This document shows, piece by piece, positions 1 to 7,458 of a DNA stretch of 28,409 bases. The notes below the pieces were generated by a model that was not told where the DNA came from, did not search any database, and worked only from the letters and a program-made list of their open reading frames with translations. Every line of letters begins with the position of its first letter. Positions within the stretch are counted from its first letter, which is position 1. The position numbers and the translations under genes are program-made. The stretch comes from an uncultured Clostridia bacterium (GTDB taxonomy: Bacteria > Bacillota_A > Clostridia > Oscillospirales > Oscillospiraceae): NCBI GenBank assembly GCA_949289625.1, contig CASEPH010000084.1, positions 1-28,409 on the forward strand, read 5' to 3'.

Positions 1-2
1 AT

Positions 3-791
3 ATGCCGGAGGGCATGCGGGGCTGGGAAAGCCCGGACTGGTGGACCCGTCCGGAGCATTATTACACTGACGAAGAGTGGCAGGCGATCTTTGACACCTG
101 GGCCAAGGAGGATTACCGGGGTGACAAGATCCTCTATTGGGATGATGTTCAGGTGGGAGATATGCCCAATGTGACCATTGACGGTCCCATCCACGCCTCC
201 TGTAATCCCACGCCTCCCTATGGAATGGCAGTAGGCGGCAGCCGTACCATGAAGGAACTGGCGGATCCTGCGGTACGGGCAAAGATGACCCGGGACCCCA
301 AATTCGGCGTCTATGTGCCGGAGGATATGAAGCAGTGGGATCCTGAGGTACCGCCCTATGATGATCCCCGGGCCAAGATGGGACCACCTCCCGGGGCTGG
401 CGCACCTCCCAAGGAGGTAAAGCGGGGCATCTTCATCAACTTCCTGGGTCGGGATTTTGCTATCCATCATATCAACAACTGGATGGGCACCCATGGCTGG
501 ATTCAGAACATCCGCTGGGGCATCATGACCGATCCGGTGGAGCAGGGCTTTGCCTTCCCGAAGAACACGGCTGTCTGTGAAATGATCGAAAAAATCCCCT
601 GCATGAAGGGCAAGAAGTGCAACACCCATGGCCTCCAATACGATGTCATGAAAATTCACTCTCAGGTCTATGACAAGTACGAGAAAGATGGAGAGTATTT
701 TGTAGAACTGGGCTTCTGGATCACCACCATCAACGACGATGAAATCTACGAAGAGGGCGGCGCCACCATTAAGCTGCCCAAGCGAAGCTAA
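3..791 (+). CDS. MaoC-like (hot-dog fold) acyl dehydratase, probably 5'-truncated by the window edge
   Basis: The protein matches the two-part MaoC-like dehydratases. Around residues 44-63 it has YWDDVQVGD followed by a GPIHAS segment, the usual entry to the first hot-dog domain. Near residue 160 it has NNWMGTHGW, like the family's DWMGDDGW. It ends with GGATIKLPKRS, like the family's PGTATVLLPSR end. Such proteins hydrate or dehydrate acyl-CoA or related substrates in the cytoplasm; the substrate here is unknown. A Pro/Gly-rich stretch at about residues 127-137 interrupts the middle. The first ATG lies at base 3 with no visible ribosome site, and family members usually have more N-terminal sequence, so the true start is probably upstream of the window. 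The stop codon is part of the ribosome site of the next gene, so the two are co-translated. Family call is moderate; no catalytic residue was confirmed. Confidence 0.6.
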   Translation: MPEGMRGWESPDWWTRPEHYYTDEEWQAIFDTWAKEDYRGDKILYWDDVQVGDMPNVTIDGPIHASCNPTPPYGMAVGGSRTMKELADPAVRAKMTRDPKFGVYVPEDMKQWDPEVPPYDDPRAKMGPPPGAGAPPKEVKRGIFINFLGRDFAIHHINNWMGTHGWIQNIRWGIMTDPVEQGFAFPKNTAVCEMIEKIPCMKGKKCNTHGLQYDVMKIHSQVYDKYEKDGEYFVELGFWITTINDDEIYEEGGATIKLPKRS

Positions 792-802
792 GGAGGGCGT
801 GC

Positions 803-1261
803 ATGATGGAAAAAGCGATTTCCGGTACTTACTTTATCAAAATGCGTCTGCCGGATCCCAAACTGGTCCACGGCCCTGATTTTCAGGCCGGACCACCGGC
901 AGGTGGTCCTCCTCCGGAGGGCGGCCCGGAAGGGATGCCTGCAGGGGGACCGCCTCCTGCACCCCCCGCGCCCGAGGGCCTGAAAGACTACGGCGAGCCT
1001 GGGTGGGGATCCTTCGAGGGAGAGATGACCTTTCATTTCACCCCTAACCCTGACGGCACGCTGTCCGGGGATGCCAACGGCAGCCCCATCAACTTCGGCT
1101 TCTACACTGGAGACGAGTTCTTCAAGGTGGATTTCCCTGCCGGTCCCGGCCGTTGGGAGGTATGGGCGAGAGTTGATAAGGAAGGCTACATCGAAGGGAT
1201 GATCTCCGTAGGTGGAAACAAAGGCTTCCCCAACTTTGTCTATGGGAAAAAGCTGGATTGA
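803..1261 (+). CDS. Small beta-rich protein of unknown function with a Gly/Pro-rich linker
   Basis: I do not recognise this 152-residue protein with certainty. It has no signal peptide or membrane segment, so it is likely cytoplasmic. A short N-terminal strand (ISGTYFIKMRLPD) is followed by a Gly/Pro-rich stretch, about residues 32-56, made of GGPPP-type repeats. The second half alternates strands and Gly turns (FTPNPDGTLSGD, INFGFYTGDEFFKVDF, GYIEGMISVGG), which suggests a small beta barrel reminiscent of lipocalin-like domains. It sits 11 bases after the MaoC-like gene, with AAGGAGGG at 790-797 overlapping that gene's stop. ATG 803 and ATG 806 are both possible starts. The position suggests it works with the MaoC-like protein, perhaps in substrate or product binding; that is inference. 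A strong terminator follows. Confidence 0.6.
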   Translation: MMEKAISGTYFIKMRLPDPKLVHGPDFQAGPPAGGPPPEGGPEGMPAGGPPPAPPAPEGLKDYGEPGWGSFEGEMTFHFTPNPDGTLSGDANGSPINFGFYTGDEFFKVDFPAGPGRWEVWARVDKEGYIEGMISVGGNKGFPNFVYGKKLD

Positions 1262-1286
1262 TTCTATCAGCCCATATCGGAATACA

Positions 1287-1340
1287 GGCCATGGCTGTAC
1301 TGGCAAACAATATTGCCGGTCAGCCGTGGCCGCTTTTTTT
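1287..1340 (+). terminator. Rho-independent terminator after the MaoC-like pair
   Basis: GGCCATGGCTG (1287-1297) pairs with CAGCCGTGGCC (1321-1331), with a smaller GGCAA/TTGCC hairpin inside the loop. Seven Ts follow at 1334-1340. This ends the first transcription unit and separates it from the flippase operon. Confidence 0.85.
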
Positions 1341-1399
1341 CAAAAAAGGAAAAAACATATCAAAACTTCACAAAAACTACACAAAATGCACAACGAAGC

Positions 1400-1428
1400 T
1401 TGAAGCCTATGGGATCATGTGCTATAGT
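1400..1428 (+). promoter_or_regulatory. Sigma-A-type promoter of the flippase/murT/gatD-like operon
   Basis: TTGAAG (1400-1405) and TATAGT (1423-1428) are separated by 17 bases. The predicted start of transcription is near 1435, about 65 bases before the GTG start of the flippase gene. Confidence 0.65.
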
Positions 1429-1499
1429 ATGCCATAGAAATTTTCCCATGTAATGCTTATCCATGGCATCGAGAGAGAAACCGGGGGAAGGGGGATCCT

Positions 1500-3143
1500 G
1501 TGAGCAGAGGTATGCGAAAAAACAGCTTTGCAGAGGGAACCTTTGTGGCTTATGCGGCCATTGTGATCTCAAAGCTGATGGGCGCGTTGTACAGCATCCC
1601 CTTCTATCACCTCATCGGAGACCAAGGCGGCGTAATCTATTCCTGTGCCTATAACATCTACGCATTGTTCTTGGACATCTCCACTGCTGGAATTCCCATA
1701 GCGGTGAGTATTGTGATCAGCGAGTACAATGCCAGGGGAATGTATCGTTCCAAGGAACGGACCTATCGTGTGGCGCTGCGGGCTGTATTGGGACTATCTG
1801 TTGTATCCTTCCTAGTGCTTGAAGTGTTTGCCAAACAGATCGGGCTTTATTTTCTGGAGGATATGACAGAAGGCGTCAGACCGGAGGATATTGCCGCAGG
1901 GGTCAGAGCGGTGGCGCTGTGCCTGCTGGTGGCGCCCTTTCTCAGCGTGAAGCGAGGGTATCTCCAGGGCCATAAGTTCCTCGCTGCTCCCTCCCAAAGC
2001 CAGATCATTGAACAGCTGGTGCGGATCGCAGTGGTGCTAGCGGGCACCTATTGTACGGTGGTTTTGATGCAGCTGAGCGCCACCGTGGGCGTCTGCGTAG
2101 CGTTGACTGGCGCTGCCATCGGTGCGTTGGCAGCACTGCTGTATTTGCAACACAAATGCCGCGGCAGCCGGGATGCGTTCCAAACGGTAGGAAACCAGGG
2201 GGAACCGGTGGCCTCCACAGGGCAGATCCTGAAAAAGGTCCTGTCCTACTGTACCACCATCGTGATCATGTCCGTCTCCATCAGCATCTACAGCTTGGTG
2301 GATATGAAAATGCTGCTGGTGGGACTTCACAATCTGGGTTTCCCGGACCAGGATACCCAGGTGATTGCCAGCATCTCCTCCACCTGGATCCCCAAGATCT
2401 GCATGATCATTACGGCCTTGTCCATGGGCCTGGTCAGCAGTTTGGCCCCCCATATGGCTGAGAGCAATACCCTGGGAGAGCAGCGGCAGATCAATGCCAA
2501 GCTGAATCAGGCGCTGGGCACGCTGGTGCTCATTGCGGTGCCGATGGGACTGGGAATGATCCTGCTGTCGGAACCGGTGTTCCGGCTGTTTTATGGAGAA
2601 AGCGCCTACGGCTCTGGGATTTTACAGCTGGCGGTGGTGGTGAACGTGGTGGGCAGCATGGCCACGGTGACCAGCATGTCCATGCAGAGCATTGGCCGGG
2701 GAAAGACCGTTTGCGTTGTGACGCTGATCGGGATTGTGGTGAATGCGGCCCTGGATCTGCCTCTGATCTATCTGTTTCATGGGCTGGGCATCCCGGCCTA
2801 TCTGGGAGCAACAGCTGCCAGTGTGGTCGGGCAGGGCCTGACGGTGCTGATGCTGTTGGGGGCGCTGAAGCGGACCTATCGATTTCGATATTTTCCGGTG
2901 CTCCGGACCTTTCTGCGAGAGCTGCTTCCCCTGGCCGCTATGACGGCTGTGGTACTCTGCTTGAAGCTTCTTTGGCCTGTGACCGAGGCCAGAGGCATAT
3001 TCCTGGTGGTGCAGCTCTTTGCCTATGCCATTGTGGGTGGCGGCGTATATCTGGGCCTGGCCTACCGGATGGGGGCTGTGGCGGAGGTTGCAGGGACCCG
3101 GTTCTTGCAAAATGTTTTTCAGAGACTGAGATTTGGAAGGTAA
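1500..3143 (+). CDS. MurJ-like lipid flippase (MOP superfamily, YtgP/SpoVB type)
   Basis: This 547-residue integral membrane protein has the MOP-superfamily pattern of about 14 hydrophobic helices and the opening typical of Clostridia MurJ/YtgP-like flippases (EGTFVAYAAIVISKLMGALYSIPFYHLIG). Its length matches B. subtilis YtgP. Members move lipid-linked precursors, such as lipid II or wall-polymer intermediates, across the cytoplasmic membrane. GTG at 1500 is preferred because the purine-rich AAGGGGGAT lies about six bases upstream; the in-frame ATG at 1512 has a ribosome-like sequence directly against it. The MurT-like gene begins four bases after the stop, and its ribosome site lies inside the last codons here. 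This supports coupled translation and a lipid II role. A second MOP-family gene lies at 20378-21922, so this copy may be the MurJ-type one; substrate is inferred from context. Confidence 0.8.
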   Translation: MSRGMRKNSFAEGTFVAYAAIVISKLMGALYSIPFYHLIGDQGGVIYSCAYNIYALFLDISTAGIPIAVSIVISEYNARGMYRSKERTYRVALRAVLGLSVVSFLVLEVFAKQIGLYFLEDMTEGVRPEDIAAGVRAVALCLLVAPFLSVKRGYLQGHKFLAAPSQSQIIEQLVRIAVVLAGTYCTVVLMQLSATVGVCVALTGAAIGALAALLYLQHKCRGSRDAFQTVGNQGEPVASTGQILKKVLSYCTTIVIMSVSISIYSLVDMKMLLVGLHNLGFPDQDTQVIASISSTWIPKICMIITALSMGLVSSLAPHMAESNTLGEQRQINAKLNQALGTLVLIAVPMGLGMILLSEPVFRLFYGESAYGSGILQLAVVVNVVGSMATVTSMSMQSIGRGKTVCVVTLIGIVVNAALDLPLIYLFHGLGIPAYLGATAASVVGQGLTVLMLLGALKRTYRFRYFPVLRTFLRELLPLAAMTAVVLCLKLLWPVTEARGIFLVVQLFAYAIVGGGVYLGLAYRMGAVAEVAGTRFLQNVFQRLRFGR

Positions 3144-3147
3144 AACA

Positions 3148-4581
3148 ATGAGGAAGTTGCAGTTTTTTGTGGCGCTGTGGGCAGGGAAACTATTCCTTTG
3201 GTGGTACCTGCGCAGAGGAAAACGACAAAATGACCGCCCAGGCATGGTATCCATGCGGCTGTGCGGAGATTTTTTAAAGTATGTGGCAAAGCCCCAGCTG
3301 ACCATTGCCGTGACCGGCACCAACGGAAAGACCACGGTTTCCAGCATGGTTGCATCTATTCTGGAGGCCCAGGGGAAAAGCGTATCCTATAACGATTGGG
3401 GCGCCAACCATCACGCCGGACATGCCCGGTGCTTGCTGGATGCGGTGAGCATTTTCAATAAGCCCACCAAGGATGCCGTGGTCATTGAGATGGACGAGTT
3501 GATTTCTCCCATCAATGTGCCGAAGTTGAAGCCGGATTATCTCATCATCAATAATTTGGCGCGGGACTCCATGCTGCGCAATGCCCATCCCGGCTATATC
3601 CAGGATCATCTGCGACAGGCGGTGGAGGCGGCCCAGGATACGGTGGTGATCGTCAACGCAGACGATCCCTGCTGCTGTTTTCTGGGGGAGCACAATCGCC
3701 GGGTCTATTTTGGCATGACCGATACCAGAACCAATCCCATGCCCACCCGGGTGGACGATTTTTCCGTATGCCCCAAGTGTGGGGCAAAGCCGGTATACAA
3801 GTATCGGCAGTATCGTCATGTGGGAGAGTTCTACTGCCCCAGATGCGGACTGAAAACCCCGGAACGGGATTACTTTATCCAGCAGGTGGACTATGACGGC
3901 ATGACCATGCAGGTGCGGGAACCGGATGGTATCCATGGCTATCCCTTGGTGTCCAAGGCCATCTATAATATCTATGACGTGGCGGCAGTGATTGCCCTGT
4001 TTCGGGATATGGGAATGCCGGCGGAAGTGTTGGCCCAGGCGCTGGGGCATGTGAAGGTACCGGCGTCCCGGGAGACCCGTCAGACCGTAGAGGGCATTGA
4101 GCTCATCACCCAGCTGGCCAAGGGGCAAAATCCCACTGCCACCTCTACGGTGTTTGAGAATGTTTATCGGGACCCTCGTACCAAAGAAATTGTGCTGCTG
4201 CTGGATGAGGTGTTTGACGATCCCCACAAGTCGGAGACCATTGCCTGGATCTATGACAGCGACTATGAGTTTCTCGGGGGCGATACGGTCAAGAAAATCA
4301 TTGTGGGAGGAGAACGATATCTGGATCATCGGGTCCGGCTGCTGCTGGCAGGGATTCCGGCGGAACGGATCGTCTGTGTGCGGGATCCCTTTGACACGCC
4401 CCAATATGTGGATACAGAGGGTGTGGAACATATCTATGTGCTTCACGATGTGAATTTCATCAGCCGGGGCCACAGGATCCGGGATGAAATCGCCGCTGGG
4501 ATTCGGGAAAGTGCAGCCCACAAAAAAGAGCAGCACCAGCCCCTGACAAAGCCTGCCCAGGAAACGAGGTGCTGCGTATGA
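3148..4581 (+). CDS. murT: MurT-like Mur ligase (lipid II isoglutaminyl synthase, ligase subunit), divergent
   Basis: In the known family MurT amidates the alpha-carboxyl of D-Glu in lipid II using ATP and ammonia supplied by GatD. This 477-residue protein has an N-terminal hydrophobic helix (about residues 5-20), the Mur-ligase P-loop GTNGKTT (57-63), and the MurT-specific zinc ribbon with Cys 208, 211, 230 and 233. The C-terminal domain carries the segment TIAWIYDSDYEFL, where MurT proteins usually read close to D-x-SWLWDxDFE. The family's RDQLDRYGE-like segment appears here as RDSMLRNAHP, so the ligase core is divergent. ATG 3148 is chosen over an upstream TTG because GGAAGG at 3135-3140 is seven bases before it. 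The gene overlaps the GatD-like gene by ATGA. Ligase family is clear; the exact substrate is less so because its partner looks catalytically dead. Confidence 0.8.
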   Translation: MRKLQFFVALWAGKLFLWWYLRRGKRQNDRPGMVSMRLCGDFLKYVAKPQLTIAVTGTNGKTTVSSMVASILEAQGKSVSYNDWGANHHAGHARCLLDAVSIFNKPTKDAVVIEMDELISPINVPKLKPDYLIINNLARDSMLRNAHPGYIQDHLRQAVEAAQDTVVIVNADDPCCCFLGEHNRRVYFGMTDTRTNPMPTRVDDFSVCPKCGAKPVYKYRQYRHVGEFYCPRCGLKTPERDYFIQQVDYDGMTMQVREPDGIHGYPLVSKAIYNIYDVAAVIALFRDMGMPAEVLAQALGHVKVPASRETRQTVEGIELITQLAKGQNPTATSTVFENVYRDPRTKEIVLLLDEVFDDPHKSETIAWIYDSDYEFLGGDTVKKIIVGGERYLDHRVRLLLAGIPAERIVCVRDPFDTPQYVDTEGVEHIYVLHDVNFISRGHRIRDEIAAGIRESAAHKKEQHQPLTKPAQETRCCV

Positions 4582-5294
4582 CCATAGAAGTGCTCTTTCC
4601 AGAACTCAGTAATCTCTATGGAGACATGGCGAATATCAGGTATCTCCAGGCGTGCATGCCGGAGGCGGAGGTGCTCCAGACTAACAACTGCCAGGAACCC
4701 CGGTTTGTGACCCAATGGGTGGATATGCTCTATTTGGGATCCATGCCGGAGCAGGCGCAGAAGCTGGCGGTTCGGCGGCTTTTGCCCTATCGGGAACGGC
4801 TGAAAGAGATGATCCGTGACGGTGTGGTTGTGCTGGTTACCGGAAATGCCGTGGAGCTGTTTGGTCAGTATATTACAGAACAAGCTGGGAAAACAGAAAT
4901 GCTGGGCATGTTCCCCTATTATTCCAAACGGGATATGGAAAATCGCCACAATTCCATGTTTTTGGGGCGGTTCGAGGATATCCCAATTGTGGGATACAAG
5001 TCCCAGTTTTCCTTCTGCTATGGACATTTCCCGGGGAAGTTCATTGACGTTACCGGAGGCTTTGGCAACAATCCCGAGGACTGCAGTGAAGGATTCCACT
5101 ACCGGAACTTCTTTGCCACCTATCTGTTGGGCCCCTTTTTGGTGCTCAATCCCTTGTTTACTAAGTATCTGCTGCGGCTGCTGGGCCATGATGACCACTT
5201 GGCCTTTGAATCGGAGACCATGGAAGCCTTCCGCTTTCGGAAGGAAAACCTGGAAAAGCCGGGAGTCAACTTTCTGATGGGGGAAAATGGCTGA
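4578..5294 (+). CDS. GatD-like class I glutamine amidotransferase domain lacking catalytic Cys and His (pseudoenzyme)
   Basis: GatD normally hydrolyses glutamine and passes ammonia to MurT. This 238-residue protein keeps the GatD layout: an N-terminal PELSNLYGD motif (family: LYPDLLNLYGD), GFGNNPEDCSEG at 161-172 (family: GYGNNGEDGxEG), and TYLLGPFLVLNP at 181-192 (family: TYLHGPLLPKNP). The active site is gone. The nucleophile elbow, normally ICGGYQLLG, reads TGNAVELFG (88-96), placing Gly89 at the Cys position, and the catalytic His becomes Leu184. The ENHGGRT-type segment is also replaced (YKSQFSF). The frame is intact throughout, so this is not a frameshift artefact. The ATG overlaps the murT-like stop (ATGA), and GAGGTG at 4565-4570 serves as ribosome site, so the proteins are probably made in equal amounts. 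It is likely a structural or regulatory partner of the MurT-like ligase. Confidence 0.75.
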   Translation: MTIEVLFPELSNLYGDMANIRYLQACMPEAEVLQTNNCQEPRFVTQWVDMLYLGSMPEQAQKLAVRRLLPYRERLKEMIRDGVVVLVTGNAVELFGQYITEQAGKTEMLGMFPYYSKRDMENRHNSMFLGRFEDIPIVGYKSQFSFCYGHFPGKFIDVTGGFGNNPEDCSEGFHYRNFFATYLLGPFLVLNPLFTKYLLRLLGHDDHLAFESETMEAFRFRKENLEKPGVNFLMGENG

Positions 5295-5301
5295 CGTCCC
5301 G

Positions 5302-6129
5302 TTATGGGAGGCGAAGCTGCCAGAAGGCCACTGCACTGGCGGCGGCTACATTTAGAGAATCCACACCCCTGAACATGGGAATGCATATTGTATCATCACA
5401 ACTGGCTATGGTTTTGGAGGAGAGGCCGTCTCCCTCGGTGCCCAAAACGATGGCCAGTTGCTTTTTTTGCGTTAGCTGGGGGGAGGTTATGTCAACTGAA
5501 TTGTCGCTGAGGGCCATGGCTGCCGTATGAAATCCCAGAGAACGAAGCCGAGCAAGGCCAGCCTCTGGCCAATCCTCCGGTTTTTGACCGATCCGGGTCC
5601 AGGGAATTTGAAAAACGGTGCCCATGCTGACCCGCAGCGCGCGCCGGTGCAGGGGATCGCAGCAGGAGGGGGTGACCAAAACGGCGTCCATTCCCAGGGC
5701 TGCTGCACAGCGGAAGATGGCCCCCACATTGGTGGGGTCCACAATATTCTCCAGCACGGCGATCCGCCGGACGCCGGTGCAGATCTCCTCAACGGAAGGC
5801 AGGGGACGGCGTCGCATGGCGCACAGAATCCCCCGGGTCAAAGCATACCCGGTGAGCTGGGATAAAAGGTCACGGTCTGCAGTGAAAACCGGGATGTCAC
5901 CGCAGCGAGCAATCAGTTCCCGGGCCTGGCCGGCGATGTGCTTGCGCTCCATCAACAGAGACAGAGGCGTATAGCCTGCGTCCAGTCCATGGGAAATCAC
6001 CTTGATGCTTTCCGCGATAAAGATTCCCTTCTCCGGTTCTCGGCGGGACCGAAGCTGTGCTTCGGTCAGACGACAGTATATGTCCAGCTCCGGTGCTGTC
6101 AGATCTGTGATTTCCACGATGTTTGCCAT
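5302..6129 (-). CDS. SpoU/TrmH-family RNA 2'-O-ribose methyltransferase
   Basis: A cytoplasmic 275-residue SPOUT methyltransferase that transfers a methyl group from S-adenosylmethionine to a ribose 2'-OH in rRNA or tRNA. All three SpoU motifs are present: ENIVDPTNVGAIFRCA (127-142) with the invariant Asn and Arg, IVLGTEGDGLS (227-237), and IPMFRGVDSLNVAAASAV (250-267), which forms the knotted cofactor site. The N-terminal half (about 1-105) fits the L30e-like RNA substrate-binding domain of the RlmB/TsnR group. ATG 6129 is preferred to the upstream TTG at 6144, because the protein then begins MANIVEITDL and the ribosome-like GGGG lies upstream. The gene converges on the GatD-like gene with only seven bases between the stops. 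The precise RNA target cannot be told from sequence alone. Confidence 0.85.
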   Translation of the reverse strand: MANIVEITDLTAPELDIYCRLTEAQLRSRREPEKGIFIAESIKVISHGLDAGYTPLSLLMERKHIAGQARELIARCGDIPVFTADRDLLSQLTGYALTRGILCAMRRRPLPSVEEICTGVRRIAVLENIVDPTNVGAIFRCAAALGMDAVLVTPSCCDPLHRRALRVSMGTVFQIPWTRIGQKPEDWPEAGLARLRSLGFHTAAMALSDNSVDITSPQLTQKKQLAIVLGTEGDGLSSKTIASCDDTICIPMFRGVDSLNVAAASAVAFWQLRLP

Positions 6130-6180
6130 ACCCCTGCACCCCAATCTCAGATTTTATGCGGCGGAATTTGCCGTATGGGT

Positions 6181-6209
6181 ATTGTACCAAATTTTTTTCA
6201 AAGCCTCAA
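6181..6209 (-). promoter_or_regulatory. Promoter of the SpoU-family methyltransferase
   Basis: Read on the minus strand, TTGAGG (6209-6204) and TACAAT (6186-6181) are 17 bases apart. The predicted transcription start is about 45 bases before the ATG. Confidence 0.6.
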
Positions 6210-6225
6210 CGGGGCATATCTTTAT

Positions 6226-6272
6226 AAAATCATTCCGGGTTTGACAATGCGTGCCAAACCCGGGATGATTTT
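6226..6272 (-). terminator. Terminator of the bile salt hydrolase gene
   Basis: A near-perfect long inverted repeat (AAAATCATTCCGGGTTTG against CAAACCCGGGATGATTTT) surrounds a nine-base loop. The hydrolase stop codon at 6271-6273 touches its first arm. The A/T-rich arms supply the T tract for the hydrolase transcript. It also insulates the methyltransferase promoter just downstream. Confidence 0.75.
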
Positions 6273-7245
6273 AATTTTGCTTCCGAAATTGTTCTTGGCG
6301 GATCAGGGGCCAATGGAACAGCCGGGAATCGTTAAGATCCTGGCGGTGCATATCTACGGCGGTGATCTGGTGATTTTCATAGGTGGTATAGTAGTAAACC
6401 CCGCTGTCGGTGTTGCAGCAGGAGGTATATTGGGTATACTCCCAATGGCCCTCCTCGGTTTCATTGCAGCCTTTGGCCTGTTCCACCGTGCCGAGCATGT
6501 GAAAGAACTGTCCTACACGGGTTTCCTCCGTACTGCCGGAGACAGCGTGAAATCTGGCGAAGGCTGCTCGCACGAAACGGGAACTGGAGGAGAGGTCTCC
6601 CGGCAGACCCAGGGCACCCATGCCCAGACTGTAGGGGCCCAGAGGCAAATCCTTTGCGAACTGGTTGACGGGGGGCTGGGCAGACAAATGCATATAGTGG
6701 TTCAGGTGCAGCAAATGAAAATCAAAGGGCGGATTATTGGTCAGAACACCCACGGGATTGTCGTAGACCACCAGCCCTTCCTTCAGGGGTTCCACCGTGA
6801 TGCAGGTTTTGCGGTCAGCTAGGAGCCAATGCTGCTGCGCAGGGGGCAGATCCTTCTGAAAGGGCGTGTCCACGATTTGCAGCCGGGCCAGCAGGGTGCG
6901 GGCCTCTTCCACATCGGCGCATTGTCCCAAAATCCACGGGATCAGTTCGAACTGGGCCACGTTGTCCCGACCTGCAGCCGGGTCCCAGTAATGGGCGTTT
7001 CCCACGAAATTGAGGCCTGCCATACCCAGGCCTTTTTCGTTGACGGCGTCGTAATAAAGGGGGTATCCGTCACGGATATGGGCCATGCCGATCATGGCAT
7101 AATGGGTAGAAAGGTCGCCCATATGGCGGAAAGAAAAGGGATAGTTTCTGGGGGTCACCGTCACTTCGTCTCCAAAAGAGAAGCTATGATCCAGCGTGCG
7201 GCCGAAGTAAAAATCCCCGGACAGATAGGTAGCAGCGGTACACAT
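6271..7245 (-). CDS. bsh: Bile salt hydrolase (choloylglycine hydrolase, Ntn-hydrolase)
   Basis: Cleaves the amide bond of glycine- or taurine-conjugated bile acids (EC 3.5.1.24). The 324-residue protein begins MCTAATY, so removal of Met exposes Cys2, the N-terminal nucleophile. Other active-site elements are in place: GRTLDHSF (Arg16, Asp19), the conserved VTVTPRNYPF, Asn83 in GLNFVGNAHY, TNNP (Asn170-171), and SSSRFVRAAF (Arg223, with Arg226 near). The substrate-selectivity loop reads YSLGMGALGLPGD (205-217). I recall most homologs as YSRGMG here, so Leu207 in place of Arg is noteworthy. There is no signal peptide, in keeping with the usual cytoplasmic location. ATG 7245 has GGAGG nine bases upstream and gives Cys at position 2. 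It is a single-gene unit, divergent from the nitroreductase. Penicillin V acylase is the sister activity, but the GRTLD and PRNYPF motifs favour bile salt hydrolase. Confidence 0.9.
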   Translation of the reverse strand: MCTAATYLSGDFYFGRTLDHSFSFGDEVTVTPRNYPFSFRHMGDLSTHYAMIGMAHIRDGYPLYYDAVNEKGLGMAGLNFVGNAHYWDPAAGRDNVAQFELIPWILGQCADVEEARTLLARLQIVDTPFQKDLPPAQQHWLLADRKTCITVEPLKEGLVVYDNPVGVLTNNPPFDFHLLHLNHYMHLSAQPPVNQFAKDLPLGPYSLGMGALGLPGDLSSSSRFVRAAFARFHAVSGSTEETRVGQFFHMLGTVEQAKGCNETEEGHWEYTQYTSCCNTDSGVYYYTTYENHQITAVDMHRQDLNDSRLFHWPLIRQEQFRKQN

Positions 7246-7396
7246 GATATGGCCTCCAATTGTGCAGCGGCATTGCGCCTGCTGTTGTTTTCGTTATTGT
7301 GCGTCGGCGGGGTGGATTTATTCCTGGGGAGCAGCGTCTGCATCCAGGGCAAGAGGGAATCCCGGATTTTGATACGCCATCTTTTGAAATTGAGTC

Positions 7397-7425
7397 TTGC
7401 CCAAGGGACCAGGATTCCCTATGAT
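7397..7425 (+). promoter_or_regulatory. Promoter of the nitroreductase gene
   Basis: TTGCCC (7397-7402) and TATGAT (7420-7425) have a 17-base spacer. The site lies in the 213-base gap shared with the divergent bile salt hydrolase gene, for which I saw no convincing promoter. Confidence 0.5.
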
Positions 7426-7458
7426 GGAACTAGAATTCAGGAGAAAGGAGCGTTCTTT

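Noticed and set aside
3274..4536. 420-codon open frame opposite the MurT-like gene
   Set aside because: It covers the antisense of a well-supported ligase and shows no motif or ribosome site.
4578..5294. Possibility that the missing Cys and His in the GatD-like gene are a sequencing or frameshift error
   Set aside because: The frame is continuous through both motif regions, the flanking family residues align, and both sites need multiple base changes.
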